64,000 nt of DNA from Glaciecola sp965660625 (lineage in GTDB: Bacteria > Pseudomonadota > Gammaproteobacteria > Enterobacterales > Alteromonadaceae). A program made the position numbers and the translations under genes. Below the pieces are notes generated by a model. The model saw only the letters and a program-made list of their open reading frames with translations, was not told the origin of the DNA and ran no database searches. The stretch is from contig CBFIAR010000004.1 in the NCBI GenBank assembly GCA_965660625.1, forward strand, positions 119,335 through 183,334, written 5' to 3'. Of the stretch, positions 54,520-64,000 are shown one piece after another (positions within the stretch are counted from its first letter, which is position 1; the number at the start of each line of letters is the position of its first letter).

Positions 54520-57090
54520 ATGCGTTTAGACCGATTTACAAGCAAGTTTCAAATTGCGATTTCAGATGCACAAAGCCTTGCATTAGGCAGAGACCACCAA
54601 TATATCGAACCTGTGCATCTGATGATGGCCTTATTAAATCAGCAGGGAGGCTCAGTTCGTCCATTGTTTGATCAAGCAAAAGTGAACGTAAATAGCTTGC
54701 GATCATCCTTATCAGAAGCCATTGAAAGGCTACCTCAATTGCAAGGTATCGGCGGTGATGTTCAACTTAGTAATGACACTTTAAAACTACTTAATCTAAG
54801 CGACAAGATTGCACAGAAGCGCAAAGACGACTACATCACGTCTGAAATATTTGTGCTTGCATGTATGGAAGATAAAGGTCAACTAGGCACGATATTCAAA
54901 ACATTAGGCGTTAAACAAGAAGCGATTGAGTCTGCAATTAATGCATTGCGCAATGGTCAAAAAGTAACTGATCCCAATGCTGAAGATGTTCGACAAGCAC
55001 TGGAAAAGTTTACGATGGATTTGACAGAGCGTGCCGAACAAGGAAAATTAGACCCAGTTATCGGACGCGATGACGAAATTCGTCGAACGATACAAGTTTT
55101 ACAACGCAGAACTAAAAATAACCCCGTGTTGATAGGTGAGCCGGGTGTTGGCAAAACAGCTATCGTTGAGGGGCTAGCACAACGAATTATCAACGGTGAA
55201 GTACCTGAGGGACTCAAGAATAAGCGAGTATTGTCCTTAGACATGGGATCACTATTAGCGGGTGCAAAGTATCGTGGTGAATTTGAAGAACGTTTGAAAG
55301 CCGTGTTAAATGAGTTATCCAAAGAAGAAGGCAAAGTCATTTTATTTATTGACGAGCTTCATACCATGGTTGGTGCTGGTAAAGGTGAAGGAGCGATGGA
55401 TGCAGGAAACATGCTTAAACCCGCACTAGCACGCGGTGAGTTGCATTGCGTCGGTGCGACAACGCTCGACGAATACAGGCAATACATTGAAAAAGACGCG
55501 GCGCTCGAACGACGCTTTCAAAAAGTTCAGGTAGATCAGCCCTCGGTAGAGGACACGATAGCGATATTGCGCGGTCTAAAAGAGCGCTATGAGCTGCACC
55601 ATTCAGTGAATATTACCGACCCCGCTATTGTCGCGGCTGCTAGGCTATCGAATCGCTATATAAGTGACAGACAACTGCCAGATAAAGCGATTGATTTAAT
55701 AGATGAGGCTGCATCTAGCATTAGAATGCAAATTGACTCCAAACCGGATGAGATGGACAAACTGGAGCGACGTATTATTCAATTAAAACTTGAAGAACAG
55801 GCCTTATCTAAAGAAACCGACACGGCCAGCCTTAAAAGATTAGAAGTGATTGAAATTGAACGCGAGCAGTTAGAACAGAAATTTGGTGATTTAGACAAAA
55901 TTTGGCGTGCTGAAAAGAATGCAATGCAGGGCACTCAATTTATTAAAGGAGAGCTCGAACAAGCGAAACTTGATCTTGAAATAGCACGCAGAGCATCTGA
56001 TTTATCCAGAATGTCAGAACTCCAATATGGTCGTATCCCTGAATTAGAACTCAAACTAGAGCAGGCCAGTGAGTCTGACATAATGGAAACACAGCTAATA
56101 AAAAACAAAGTGACCGAGAATGAAATAGCCGATGTGTTATCTCGCTGGACAGGTATTCCCGTAAGTAAGATGTTGGACAGTGAGAAAGATAAGCTGGTCA
56201 ATATGGAAGACAGTATTGGTAAACGTGTCATTGGTCAAAAGGAGGCGGTTGTGGCTGTTTCAAATGCGATTAGGCGTTCTCGGGCTGGTCTTGCTGATCC
56301 AGATAGGCCAACCGGATCATTTTTGTTTTTAGGTCCAACTGGGGTAGGAAAAACTGAGCTATGTAAGTCGCTAGCTAACTTCTTATTTGACACCGAAGAT
56401 GCCATGGTTCGTATTGATATGTCCGAGTTCATGGAGAAGCATTCTGTGTCAAGATTAGTGGGGGCGCCACCAGGATACGTAGGCTATGAAGAGGGGGGGT
56501 ACTTAACTGAAGCTGTTAGACGTAAACCTTATTCCGTGATCTTATTAGACGAAGTGGAAAAAGCGCATCCTGATGTATTCAATATATTGCTACAAGTTCT
56601 GGATGATGGCAGATTGACAGATGGGCAGGGTAGAACAGTCGATTTTAAAAATACCTTAATTATTATGACTTCAAATTTGGGTTCTGACATTATTCAGGGG
56701 CACACTGATGATAGCACCTACGAGGAAATGAAGAAGCAAGTAATGGTGGAAGTGTCAGCTCATTTTAGGCCTGAATTTATCAATAGGGTTGATGATATTG
56801 TGGTATTCCACTCACTAGGTAGGGAAGAAATAAAATCTATTGCTAAAATTCAACTGTTAGGTTTGCGTCAGCGTTTGCAGGAAATGGGACTAAAATTAGA
56901 AATCTCGGGTGCTGCCCTAGATATTATTGCTGATGCAGGTTTTGATCCTATCTATGGTGCTAGACCACTGAAACGAGCAATTCAAACTCAGATTGAAAAT
57001 CCCCTCGCTGAAACTCTATTAAGCGATAAACTCGTTGACAAGGAAGTAGTAAGAATTGACGTGCTTGATGGCGTCTTAGTTATAGCTTAA
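54520..57090 (+). CDS. clpB: ATP-dependent disaggregase ClpB
   Basis: Hsp100 chaperone of 856 residues that rescues aggregated proteins with DnaK. The order is N-domain (about 1-145), first AAA+ with GEPGVGKTA and IDELHTMVGAG, coiled-coil middle domain (about 405-525), second AAA+ with GPTGVGKTEL and LLDEVEKAH, and the C-terminal small domain (YGARPLKRAIQTQIENPLA). I start at MRLDRFTSKF (54520), preceded by a GGAG site and matching E. coli. A heat-shock promoter precedes it. Confidence 0.96.
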   Translation: MRLDRFTSKFQIAISDAQSLALGRDHQYIEPVHLMMALLNQQGGSVRPLFDQAKVNVNSLRSSLSEAIERLPQLQGIGGDVQLSNDTLKLLNLSDKIAQKRKDDYITSEIFVLACMEDKGQLGTIFKTLGVKQEAIESAINALRNGQKVTDPNAEDVRQALEKFTMDLTERAEQGKLDPVIGRDDEIRRTIQVLQRRTKNNPVLIGEPGVGKTAIVEGLAQRIINGEVPEGLKNKRVLSLDMGSLLAGAKYRGEFEERLKAVLNELSKEEGKVILFIDELHTMVGAGKGEGAMDAGNMLKPALARGELHCVGATTLDEYRQYIEKDAALERRFQKVQVDQPSVEDTIAILRGLKERYELHHSVNITDPAIVAAARLSNRYISDRQLPDKAIDLIDEAASSIRMQIDSKPDEMDKLERRIIQLKLEEQALSKETDTASLKRLEVIEIEREQLEQKFGDLDKIWRAEKNAMQGTQFIKGELEQAKLDLEIARRASDLSRMSELQYGRIPELELKLEQASESDIMETQLIKNKVTENEIADVLSRWTGIPVSKMLDSEKDKLVNMEDSIGKRVIGQKEAVVAVSNAIRRSRAGLADPDRPTGSFLFLGPTGVGKTELCKSLANFLFDTEDAMVRIDMSEFMEKHSVSRLVGAPPGYVGYEEGGYLTEAVRRKPYSVILLDEVEKAHPDVFNILLQVLDDGRLTDGQGRTVDFKNTLIIMTSNLGSDIIQGHTDDSTYEEMKKQVMVEVSAHFRPEFINRVDDIVVFHSLGREEIKSIAKIQLLGLRQRLQEMGLKLEISGAALDIIADAGFDPIYGARPLKRAIQTQIENPLAETLLSDKLVDKEVVRIDVLDGVLVIA

Positions 57091-57101
57091 TACGCTTTGT
57101 T

Positions 57102-57128
57102 CATGCCATTAACAATGTTAGTGGCATG
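57102..57128 (+). terminator. Hairpin after clpB
   Basis: A 12-bp stem, CATGCCATTAAC with GTTAGTGGCATG (one G-U pair), has a 3-base loop. There is no T tract, so terminator strength is uncertain. It lies between convergent clpB and prsT. Confidence 0.5.
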
Positions 57129-57167
57129 ATTTCAATGAAGCGATGAATATCATAATATACGTTGTTT

Positions 57168-59948
57168 TTATAAGCTAGAGAGCTGCTTTTTCAAAACTTC
57201 TGCATCTTGGCGATAATCAAATTCAGCAAAGTCTGAAAGCAGTATGTTGAGCTCATTTAGGGCTTCGCTCTTGCGTCCTAATTTCATCAGAGTGTATGCA
57301 AGATGGTAACGCACTCCTGGGTCCGAGGCGTTCATCGAAAATGACTCTCGCAACAGATTTAGTGCGTTGTCGTGGTTACCGCGTAATGTGAGTATCCAAC
57401 CTAAAGTATCGAGTATGGCTTGGTTATTGGGCAGTGCTTCATATGCTTGTTGAGCGAAATTATATGCCGCATCAATCTTATCTTCTTGAATATACAAATT
57501 AGCTAAATTGTTTAATACTAATGGTCTACCAACATAATCGGTGGCATTAGAAAGTGAGAGATATAAGGGTTTTGCTTTTTCATTGCTGCCTATTGTCAGA
57601 TAATAATCGGCAAGTAGGTTTGTTGAGAAGGTATTACGTTCGTAGTCTCTTGCAAGTCCTTCAAACGCCATAATAAACCCGTCTTCACCGTGCCCTTCTA
57701 TCGCTAATTGATAGCTTTTGATTAAGGCCGGCGCTAATGAACTTTGTGATCTAACAGCATTGACATATCTGGCCGCTGCGGCCTCAAAATTATCTTTAGA
57801 TAGATATAGATCACCCATCAGTAAATCCACATCTGGATTTTTAGGATAGCGTTTGTGTAATGAATCTAAGCGTGTTGTGGCTTCATCAATACTACCGAGG
57901 GCTAACAACATTCTGACACTATCACGTTTCGCAAAGAAATTGCTTTCATCTAGTTCTAAAATTCTATTGATAGAGACTAAACTACCTTGGGTATCTGAAA
58001 TACGTGCTTGAGCCAAACTTAAACGATACAAATCGCTGACGCTATCCCTATAAATGCCTGACAGTGTTTTGAAATCGTCTTTCGCTTTCGTAAGCTCATT
58101 TAAGTTGGTGTAAATCAAACCTCGTTTATACAAATACTCGGGGTTTAAAAAGTCATCCTTTATAAGAGTATTAATTATTGTTAATGCGTTAAAATTGTTC
58201 CCATTAGTAATATTTAAGTCAATTAAGGCTTCTTTAATGTCAATATTTTTCGGGGCTCTAGCGTTCGCATTTTGAAGTATTCCTAGAGCTTGCTCTTTTC
58301 TCCCTAGTTGCACCAATATTCTACCGTACAGAATCAAGACATCAACTGAATCTGGACGCTCTGAATATAAAGTTTCTGCATAAGTGAAGGCCTCATTGGA
58401 GCGACCTTCGCTAAATAATTTATTTGCTAGGTTAAACGAGGCTTCGAAGTGTCCGGGGTGTTCTTTTATGATGCTTCTGTACAAGACATTAGCCTCTGTA
58501 CCTCGGTTAGTTTTTGATAACACTGCAGCTTTAAGGTTTTGTATACCCGGACTATCTGGAAGGTCTTTTAATAATGCGTCAATATGCTGATTGGCCTCGG
58601 TATATTGCTCTGAACGAATGCTTAATATTGCTTTTTGTAAGAGGGTGGCAAGGTTTCCTGAGCCTATTTCGTCAAGCTTCCCCAGCGCTAAATCTAACTT
58701 GCCTCTGGCAGCTAAGAGGCGTGCACTCATTTCAATATAGCTATTATTTTTAGCATATTTAGCTTCCAGTCGGGTCAGTAACCAGGCACATTTATGGTTC
58801 AGTTTGGCCGCAATATAAAGCTCACAAAGATTCATGGCTGAAGGTAAATCGTCCTCCAAGGTACTCTCAAATTTTTCTAAAATACCGATGGCGCCGGTGT
58901 AATTCCCCTCCGCTTTGTATATATCAACTAAAATAGTCGCTGCTTGAATATTCTCAGGACGCTTAAATAGGTATTGATTAAGTGACTGTTTCGCTGCTTC
59001 TAAATTGTTATTCGCATAATTTGCCATGCCAGCAACATATAATAACTCTTCATTATTTGACAATGCAGCAGAATCAATAAGACTTAAGTTATTAACAAGA
59101 GTACTGAGTGTTTTTTCAGTAAGTGCGTCATCATTTAATTTTGAAGCCACCCAGCCCAATAAAAGTTGACCGATCGGATCATTTGGTGTCAGCGCTAGCG
59201 TTTTTTCCAATACGCTTTTTGCTTCTTCATATCGGTTTTCTTTGCTAAGTGCAGCCGCGAGTTCGCGTAAACCAATGGGATGAGAGGGGGCTAGGGCTAA
59301 GGTTTGATATAACGATACTATTTCGTTTGATGTTTGATTCTTCGCTTTAAATATACCAGCTTGTAATATATACGTGCCAGGGAGGCTAGGGTTAATTGCC
59401 AGTGATTTTTCTATCAGTGCTTGAGCAGTCGCAAGTTCCCCCCTGCTAATTAAATAGTTAGCGTATGCATTCATAGCGACAATAGAGGTTGGTGCTACTT
59501 TAATAGCGGCTTCGAACGCCTTGATAGTGCTCTGTTGTTGACCTAACTTGTTGTATGCGATGCCCTTGGTGGAGAGTAACAAGGCTTTCTTCATAGGGCT
59601 CAGTTGTTGCTCAGAAAAATCTGTAATTTCTTGGTATTGTTGAAGGGTTAAAAGCACGCTCATCAGTGGCTCTATCACCAAATTTGCATCGCCACCGCGC
59701 GCTAGGACTTCTTTTAACTCGAGCTCTGCTTCAGAAAAATAGCCAGACAATCCTAACACTTGACCCATCAATATTTTAGAAGGGAGATGCTCTGGATCAT
59801 TATTCAATGAATTTTTTAAGTGAATATAACTTTCGTCGATAAGGCCATTGTTAAATGCAGTGTTCGCTTTTTCATAATCTGACAGTTGTTGGGCATGGCT
59901 TGTTAAGGAAACAAAAAGGAGAATGATAATTGCAAGTCTTGAAAACAT
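57168..59948 (-). CDS. prsT: PEP-CTERM system TPR-repeat protein PrsT
   Basis: Exported TPR protein of 926 residues. A signal peptide covers about 1-19 (cleavage after SHAQ region) and then about 20 TPR units fill the chain. The N-terminal YEKANTAFNNGLIDESYIHL and ELELKEVLARGGDANLVIEPL segments match PrsT, a marker of XrtA/PEP-CTERM exosortase systems. Its exact role is unknown; it may organise exopolysaccharide or surface-protein export. No lipobox is seen, although some PrsT are annotated as lipoproteins. The next gene upstream on the strand is an exosortase substrate. Confidence 0.82.
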   Translation of the reverse strand: MFSRLAIIILLFVSLTSHAQQLSDYEKANTAFNNGLIDESYIHLKNSLNNDPEHLPSKILMGQVLGLSGYFSEAELELKEVLARGGDANLVIEPLMSVLLTLQQYQEITDFSEQQLSPMKKALLLSTKGIAYNKLGQQQSTIKAFEAAIKVAPTSIVAMNAYANYLISRGELATAQALIEKSLAINPSLPGTYILQAGIFKAKNQTSNEIVSLYQTLALAPSHPIGLRELAAALSKENRYEEAKSVLEKTLALTPNDPIGQLLLGWVASKLNDDALTEKTLSTLVNNLSLIDSAALSNNEELLYVAGMANYANNNLEAAKQSLNQYLFKRPENIQAATILVDIYKAEGNYTGAIGILEKFESTLEDDLPSAMNLCELYIAAKLNHKCAWLLTRLEAKYAKNNSYIEMSARLLAARGKLDLALGKLDEIGSGNLATLLQKAILSIRSEQYTEANQHIDALLKDLPDSPGIQNLKAAVLSKTNRGTEANVLYRSIIKEHPGHFEASFNLANKLFSEGRSNEAFTYAETLYSERPDSVDVLILYGRILVQLGRKEQALGILQNANARAPKNIDIKEALIDLNITNGNNFNALTIINTLIKDDFLNPEYLYKRGLIYTNLNELTKAKDDFKTLSGIYRDSVSDLYRLSLAQARISDTQGSLVSINRILELDESNFFAKRDSVRMLLALGSIDEATTRLDSLHKRYPKNPDVDLLMGDLYLSKDNFEAAAARYVNAVRSQSSLAPALIKSYQLAIEGHGEDGFIMAFEGLARDYERNTFSTNLLADYYLTIGSNEKAKPLYLSLSNATDYVGRPLVLNNLANLYIQEDKIDAAYNFAQQAYEALPNNQAILDTLGWILTLRGNHDNALNLLRESFSMNASDPGVRYHLAYTLMKLGRKSEALNELNILLSDFAEFDYRQDAEVLKKQLSSL

Positions 59949-59971
59949 GAAAAGGCCTTATTAACGAGTAT

Positions 59972-60001
59972 AAAAAAAGCCGATATTACAATCAGCTTTT
60001 T
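59972..60001 (-). terminator. Terminator after the XDP1-like gene
   Basis: The stem AAAAAGC / GCTTTTT extends past one mismatch by GAT / ATC, with a 6-base loop. On the minus strand it is followed by a T run. It separates the exosortase substrate from prsT. Confidence 0.7.
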
Positions 60002-60025
60002 CAGTATGCTATAATTTTTAGTGCT

Positions 60026-60841
60026 TTATTTTTTACGGCGTTGCAACAAAATTAAGGTAAGCAGTCCGAATAAACCGAGTGTGGCCGGCGCGCTTACTTG
60101 TTCTGGTTTCTCTGTTTCACGCGTCATGGTGCTTAAACCAGCTAGTTTAAACGCATCATTGTTAACGGTCCAATTGTCACCAAATACGCGATTATATGCA
60201 CCCACTAACCAGTGTTTCGAATACTGCGTTTGGTTCACGACCACATCCACATCGTCCTTTAAATTAGCGTAATTATCAATGACACTCCAACCTTGACTTG
60301 CAATGTCAGACCATTTTGTTTGAGCATTGAAAAAATTGACTGCAGAACCATCGTGCATGAGCACAGACATATCAGCGTCTTTCGATGTGCTGCAGTCATT
60401 ATAACACCAAGACCAACCGATGTTTAATTCTGTTAAGTTCACTTCACTTGAAAAAGAGAAGAGCACCATTTCGTATTCGAACTGGTCGTCGTCATACTTA
60501 CCATCCCAGGAATCACGGATGTTATCTATAGCATGGTCTGGCGCCGATACATCATCATCTTCATTTTCATTGACAATACCCAAGCCCGAACTCCACTTTT
60601 TCAATTCGGCCTCTTCGACGCACAATTTATCGTCGTCATCTTCGCATTCGTCTGTCGATGCCCACGCACTTACCCTTAGCTCTACTTGATCGCCACCAGA
60701 ACCTGAGCGTAAAACTAATTCATTCCCGCTATTATCACCCGACAATGAGTCTTGTGAGTTGCCAAAGTTCCAGGTCTGTGTTCCTGCAACGGTATTTCCT
60801 GCTGCTAATAATGCAAATGCCACTAAACACAACTTCTTCAT
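60026..60841 (-). CDS. Exosortase-dependent surface protein, XDP1-like
   Basis: Secreted protein of 271 residues. The signal peptide covers about 1-20 (MKKLCLVAFALLAAGNTVAG). The mature part is acidic, rich in Asp, with four to five Cys. The C-terminus is a PEP-CTERM variant: VSAPATLGLFGLLTLILL then QRRKK, where APATL takes the place of PEP, as in the XDP1 group. Function is unknown beyond being an exosortase substrate. TAGGA supports the start at 60841 over 60856. A sigma-54 promoter precedes it, and prsT follows. Confidence 0.82.
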   Translation of the reverse strand: MKKLCLVAFALLAAGNTVAGTQTWNFGNSQDSLSGDNSGNELVLRSGSGGDQVELRVSAWASTDECEDDDDKLCVEEAELKKWSSGLGIVNENEDDDVSAPDHAIDNIRDSWDGKYDDDQFEYEMVLFSFSSEVNLTELNIGWSWCYNDCSTSKDADMSVLMHDGSAVNFFNAQTKWSDIASQGWSVIDNYANLKDDVDVVVNQTQYSKHWLVGAYNRVFGDNWTVNNDAFKLAGLSTMTRETEKPEQVSAPATLGLFGLLTLILLQRRKK

Positions 60842-60876
60842 ATCGTTCCTACGCATTAATGTTCTCTGAATATTCT

Positions 60877-60893
60877 AAGCAATTTTAATGCCT
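60877..60893 (-). promoter_or_regulatory. Sigma-54 (-24/-12) promoter of the XDP1-like gene
   Basis: On the minus strand AGGCATTAAAATTGCTT has GG (60892-60891) and GC (60880-60879) exactly 10 bases apart and a full TTGCT. The start site would fall near 60867, leaving a leader of about 26 bases with the ribosome site. Confidence 0.65.
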
Positions 60894-61148
60894 AAAATAA
60901 TTTCTTTTACTTATCAATTGCTTGTGATTTTTTCTTCGCGCCTTATCAGTAAAGTGTAAAAAAAGCTGACACAAATATCTATACTCAAGCTGACAATAAC
61001 ACAGGCCGGACTAACATATACAGGCCTATTGTTTATGTATACAATTCAGGGGTAAACAAAATAAGCGCAAACATCAATGAGCGGTCACGATAATATGATC
61101 TTTCATTTTACAGCGCGGTCAATTTAAAACTATTGAGTACAGATATAT

Positions 61149-62003
61149 ATGCAAGCAAATAAACGAAAGGGTATTTATCTATTGCCTAACCTACTAACCA
61201 CGGCCGGCCTCTTTTCTGGGTTTTACGCGGTTGTTATGTCAATGAATAATCATTTTGAATCGGCAGCAATTGCAATTTTTGTTGCCATGATATTTGATGG
61301 GCTTGACGGACGCGTTGCCAGAATGACGAATACGCAAAGTGATTTCGGTGCCGAATATGATTCAATGGCAGATATGGTTTCTTTTGGTATGGCGCCAGCA
61401 TTGGTTGCTTACAACTTTGGTCTTTCTGAATTAGGTAAAATTGGGTGGTTGGCTGCGTTTGTCTATGTTGCTTGCGCGGCACTGAGACTTGCGAGATTTA
61501 ATACACAAGTAGGGATTGCAGACAATCGATTCTTTCAAGGGTTGGCGAGCCCTGCAGCAGCCGCACTTGTTGCTGGACTCGTTTGGGTAGGAGTTGATTA
61601 TGATATTGACGGAAATGAGTATGGGATAGTTGTTGCGTTAGTGACTGGTATTTCAGGGCTATTAATGGTCAGTAATTTCAAATACAACAGTTTCAAAACA
61701 ATAGATTTGCATGGAAAAGTGCCGTTTGTAGCAATACTCATTATTATGTTGGTATTTATTGTTGTGGCAACTGCCCCCTCTCTTGTACTTTTCATCGTAT
61801 TCTCACTGTATGCGGTTGCCGGGCCAGTTAACACGTTTAGAACGGTAGAAAAGGTAACACTCGAAGATGTCATTGGTGAAACCGAAGAAGATGCCGATTT
61901 TACCGAGATGCCTGAGGATAATACTGACGCCACCACTAACGATGCGTCGCTAAATACAAACACAGTCAATAAAAAAGACCGTGATCAAGAAACAGTTAAG
62001 TAA
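61149..62003 (+). CDS. pssA: CDP-diacylglycerol-serine O-phosphatidyltransferase (membrane type)
   Basis: Makes phosphatidylserine, the precursor of phosphatidylethanolamine. It has 284 residues and about seven hydrophobic segments. The CDP-alcohol phosphatidyltransferase motif is complete: DGLDGRVAR, then G and two Asp in FGAEYDSMADM. This is the Bacillus-type integral membrane enzyme, not the phospholipase-D-like PssA of E. coli. The last 45 residues form an acidic hydrophilic tail of unknown role. Confidence 0.92.
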   Translation: MQANKRKGIYLLPNLLTTAGLFSGFYAVVMSMNNHFESAAIAIFVAMIFDGLDGRVARMTNTQSDFGAEYDSMADMVSFGMAPALVAYNFGLSELGKIGWLAAFVYVACAALRLARFNTQVGIADNRFFQGLASPAAAALVAGLVWVGVDYDIDGNEYGIVVALVTGISGLLMVSNFKYNSFKTIDLHGKVPFVAILIIMLVFIVVATAPSLVLFIVFSLYAVAGPVNTFRTVEKVTLEDVIGETEEDADFTEMPEDNTDATTNDASLNTNTVNKKDRDQETVK

Positions 62004-62242
62004 TCAGTGATAATTAAATAAAGATAATATTGGAATAAGTAGCCGTTAGTTATGAAAAAAGCAGCTTATCGCTAATTTCACAACTTAACGCTGAGGAATT
62101 AAATTGATACATAAATAAAAGATGTGAAATGTAATTCCATTAACAGACTGAATTTATTGAATTTAATTGTGATATTGTAGTATTTATGTACAGTTGATGT
62201 GATCTTTTCTGCCTACATATACAAAATAATTAAAAAAAACAC

Positions 62243-62270
62243 TTGAACACTTTATTTGATTCTGTAGAAT
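62243..62270 (+). promoter_or_regulatory. rRNA operon promoter P1
   Basis: TTGAAC (62243-62248), 16 bases, TAGAAT (62265-62270), then the GC-rich discriminator GCGCGC. An A-tract UP-like element lies just upstream. This is the classical stringently controlled rrn P1 design. Confidence 0.7.
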
Positions 62271-62403
62271 GCGCGCTCTGTTCAAGGGAGGCAGCCAACA
62301 AGTGGTTTGCTGGTTCACGAAGACAGTGAGTTTAAGGGCAGTTTAGATTGGTTTTATCAGTAACTTCGGTTAACAATAACTTCAAATTAAATTGCAAAAA
62401 AGC

Positions 62404-62431
62404 TTGACAATAAAATCGATGCAGGTAGTAT
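62404..62431 (+). promoter_or_regulatory. rRNA operon promoter P2
   Basis: TTGACA (62404-62409), 16 bases, TAGTAT (62426-62431). It lies about 150 bases before the mature 16S 5' end. A leader hairpin (62441-62472) follows. Confidence 0.7.
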
Positions 62432-62499
62432 ACGCATCCCGCTTGAGACGGCACATTAAGTCGCCTTCAAGCCGCCAGTGAAATAGAAAGAAGCTGGCA

Positions 62500-62512
62500 T
62501 GTTCTTTAACAA
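62500..62512 (+). promoter_or_regulatory. boxA antitermination element of the rRNA leader
   Basis: TGTTCTTTAACAA differs from the E. coli boxA TGCTCTTTAACAA at one base. It is the NusB-S10 binding site of the rRNA antitermination complex. Confidence 0.8.
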
Positions 62513-62582
62513 TTTATAACAAGACAATCTGTGTGGGCACTCATTAAGAGTGTCGACAACAAAAAACGATTTACAAAAAATT

Positions 62583-64000
<1,418 letters not shown>

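Overview
The window reads as a chromosomal segment of a marine gammaproteobacterium of the order Alteromonadales (Alteromonadaceae/Colwelliaceae-like); I would not name a genus. The evidence is the order of housekeeping blocks, a sodium-type PomAB flagellar stator, a PEP-CTERM/exosortase protein-sorting system, AT-rich coding sequence, and a 16S rRNA gene with gammaproteobacterial signatures at the right edge. Most of the window is core genome. No insertion sequence, prophage, integrase, CRISPR array or tRNA gene was recognised.

Layout. 1-1.7 kb: a fibro-slime PEP-CTERM exoprotein behind a near-consensus sigma-54 promoter, and a FimT/GspH pseudopilin. 2-8.4 kb: nadE-glnB, slyD, ygfZ, sdhE-ygfX, a MaoC-type hot-dog protein and nadB. 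8.5-16.2 kb: rpoE-rseA-rseB-rseC, then lepA-lepB-rnc-era. After era the usual recO-pdxJ-acpS genes are missing, and pdxH and a TatD nuclease follow. 17.6-28.2 kb: the ytjB/serB...radA neighbourhood, with creA, a PAS-PAS-GGDEF-EAL protein, a PrnB-family (indoleamine-dioxygenase superfamily) protein and a double-PilZ protein inserted. 28.2-34 kb: an alpha/beta hydrolase, ettA, a stand-alone lpxD, glyA and nrdR. 34-39.6 kb: ribD-ribE-ribBA-ribH-nusB-thiL-pgpA. 39.6-44.8 kb: dxs, ispA and xseB facing pomA-pomB. 44.9-51.6 kb: a lipid-modification operon (SnoaL-like, SDR, FAD amine oxidase-like, DUF1365, CFA synthase) diverging from a LON-domain gene and an ECF sigma/ChrR anti-sigma pair. 51.7-57.1 kb: bamD, rluD-pgeF-clpB. 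57.2-60.9 kb: PEP-CTERM TPR protein PrsT and an XDP1-like exosortase substrate. 61.1-64 kb: pssA and the rRNA operon leader with truncated 16S.

Two regulatory circuits stand out. First, the two exosortase substrate genes, about 60 kb apart, each have a GG-N10-GC sigma-54 promoter at a suitable distance, so the PEP-CTERM exoproteins look like an RpoN-controlled regulon. Second, the ECF sigma/ChrR pair has TGATCT-N19-TATCTT upstream, and the divergent lipid operon has TGATCT-N18-TAAAAA. This fits a self-contained singlet-oxygen (photo-oxidative) stress response that remodels membrane lipids. Further readable promoters are a sigma-E promoter before rpoE, a sigma-32 promoter before clpB, and paired P1/P2 promoters plus a boxA before the 16S gene.

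The last 83 bases are a perfect 30-bp inverted duplication that replaces the conserved 3' part of the 16S gene. It looks like a fold-back chimera or contig-end artefact rather than biology.
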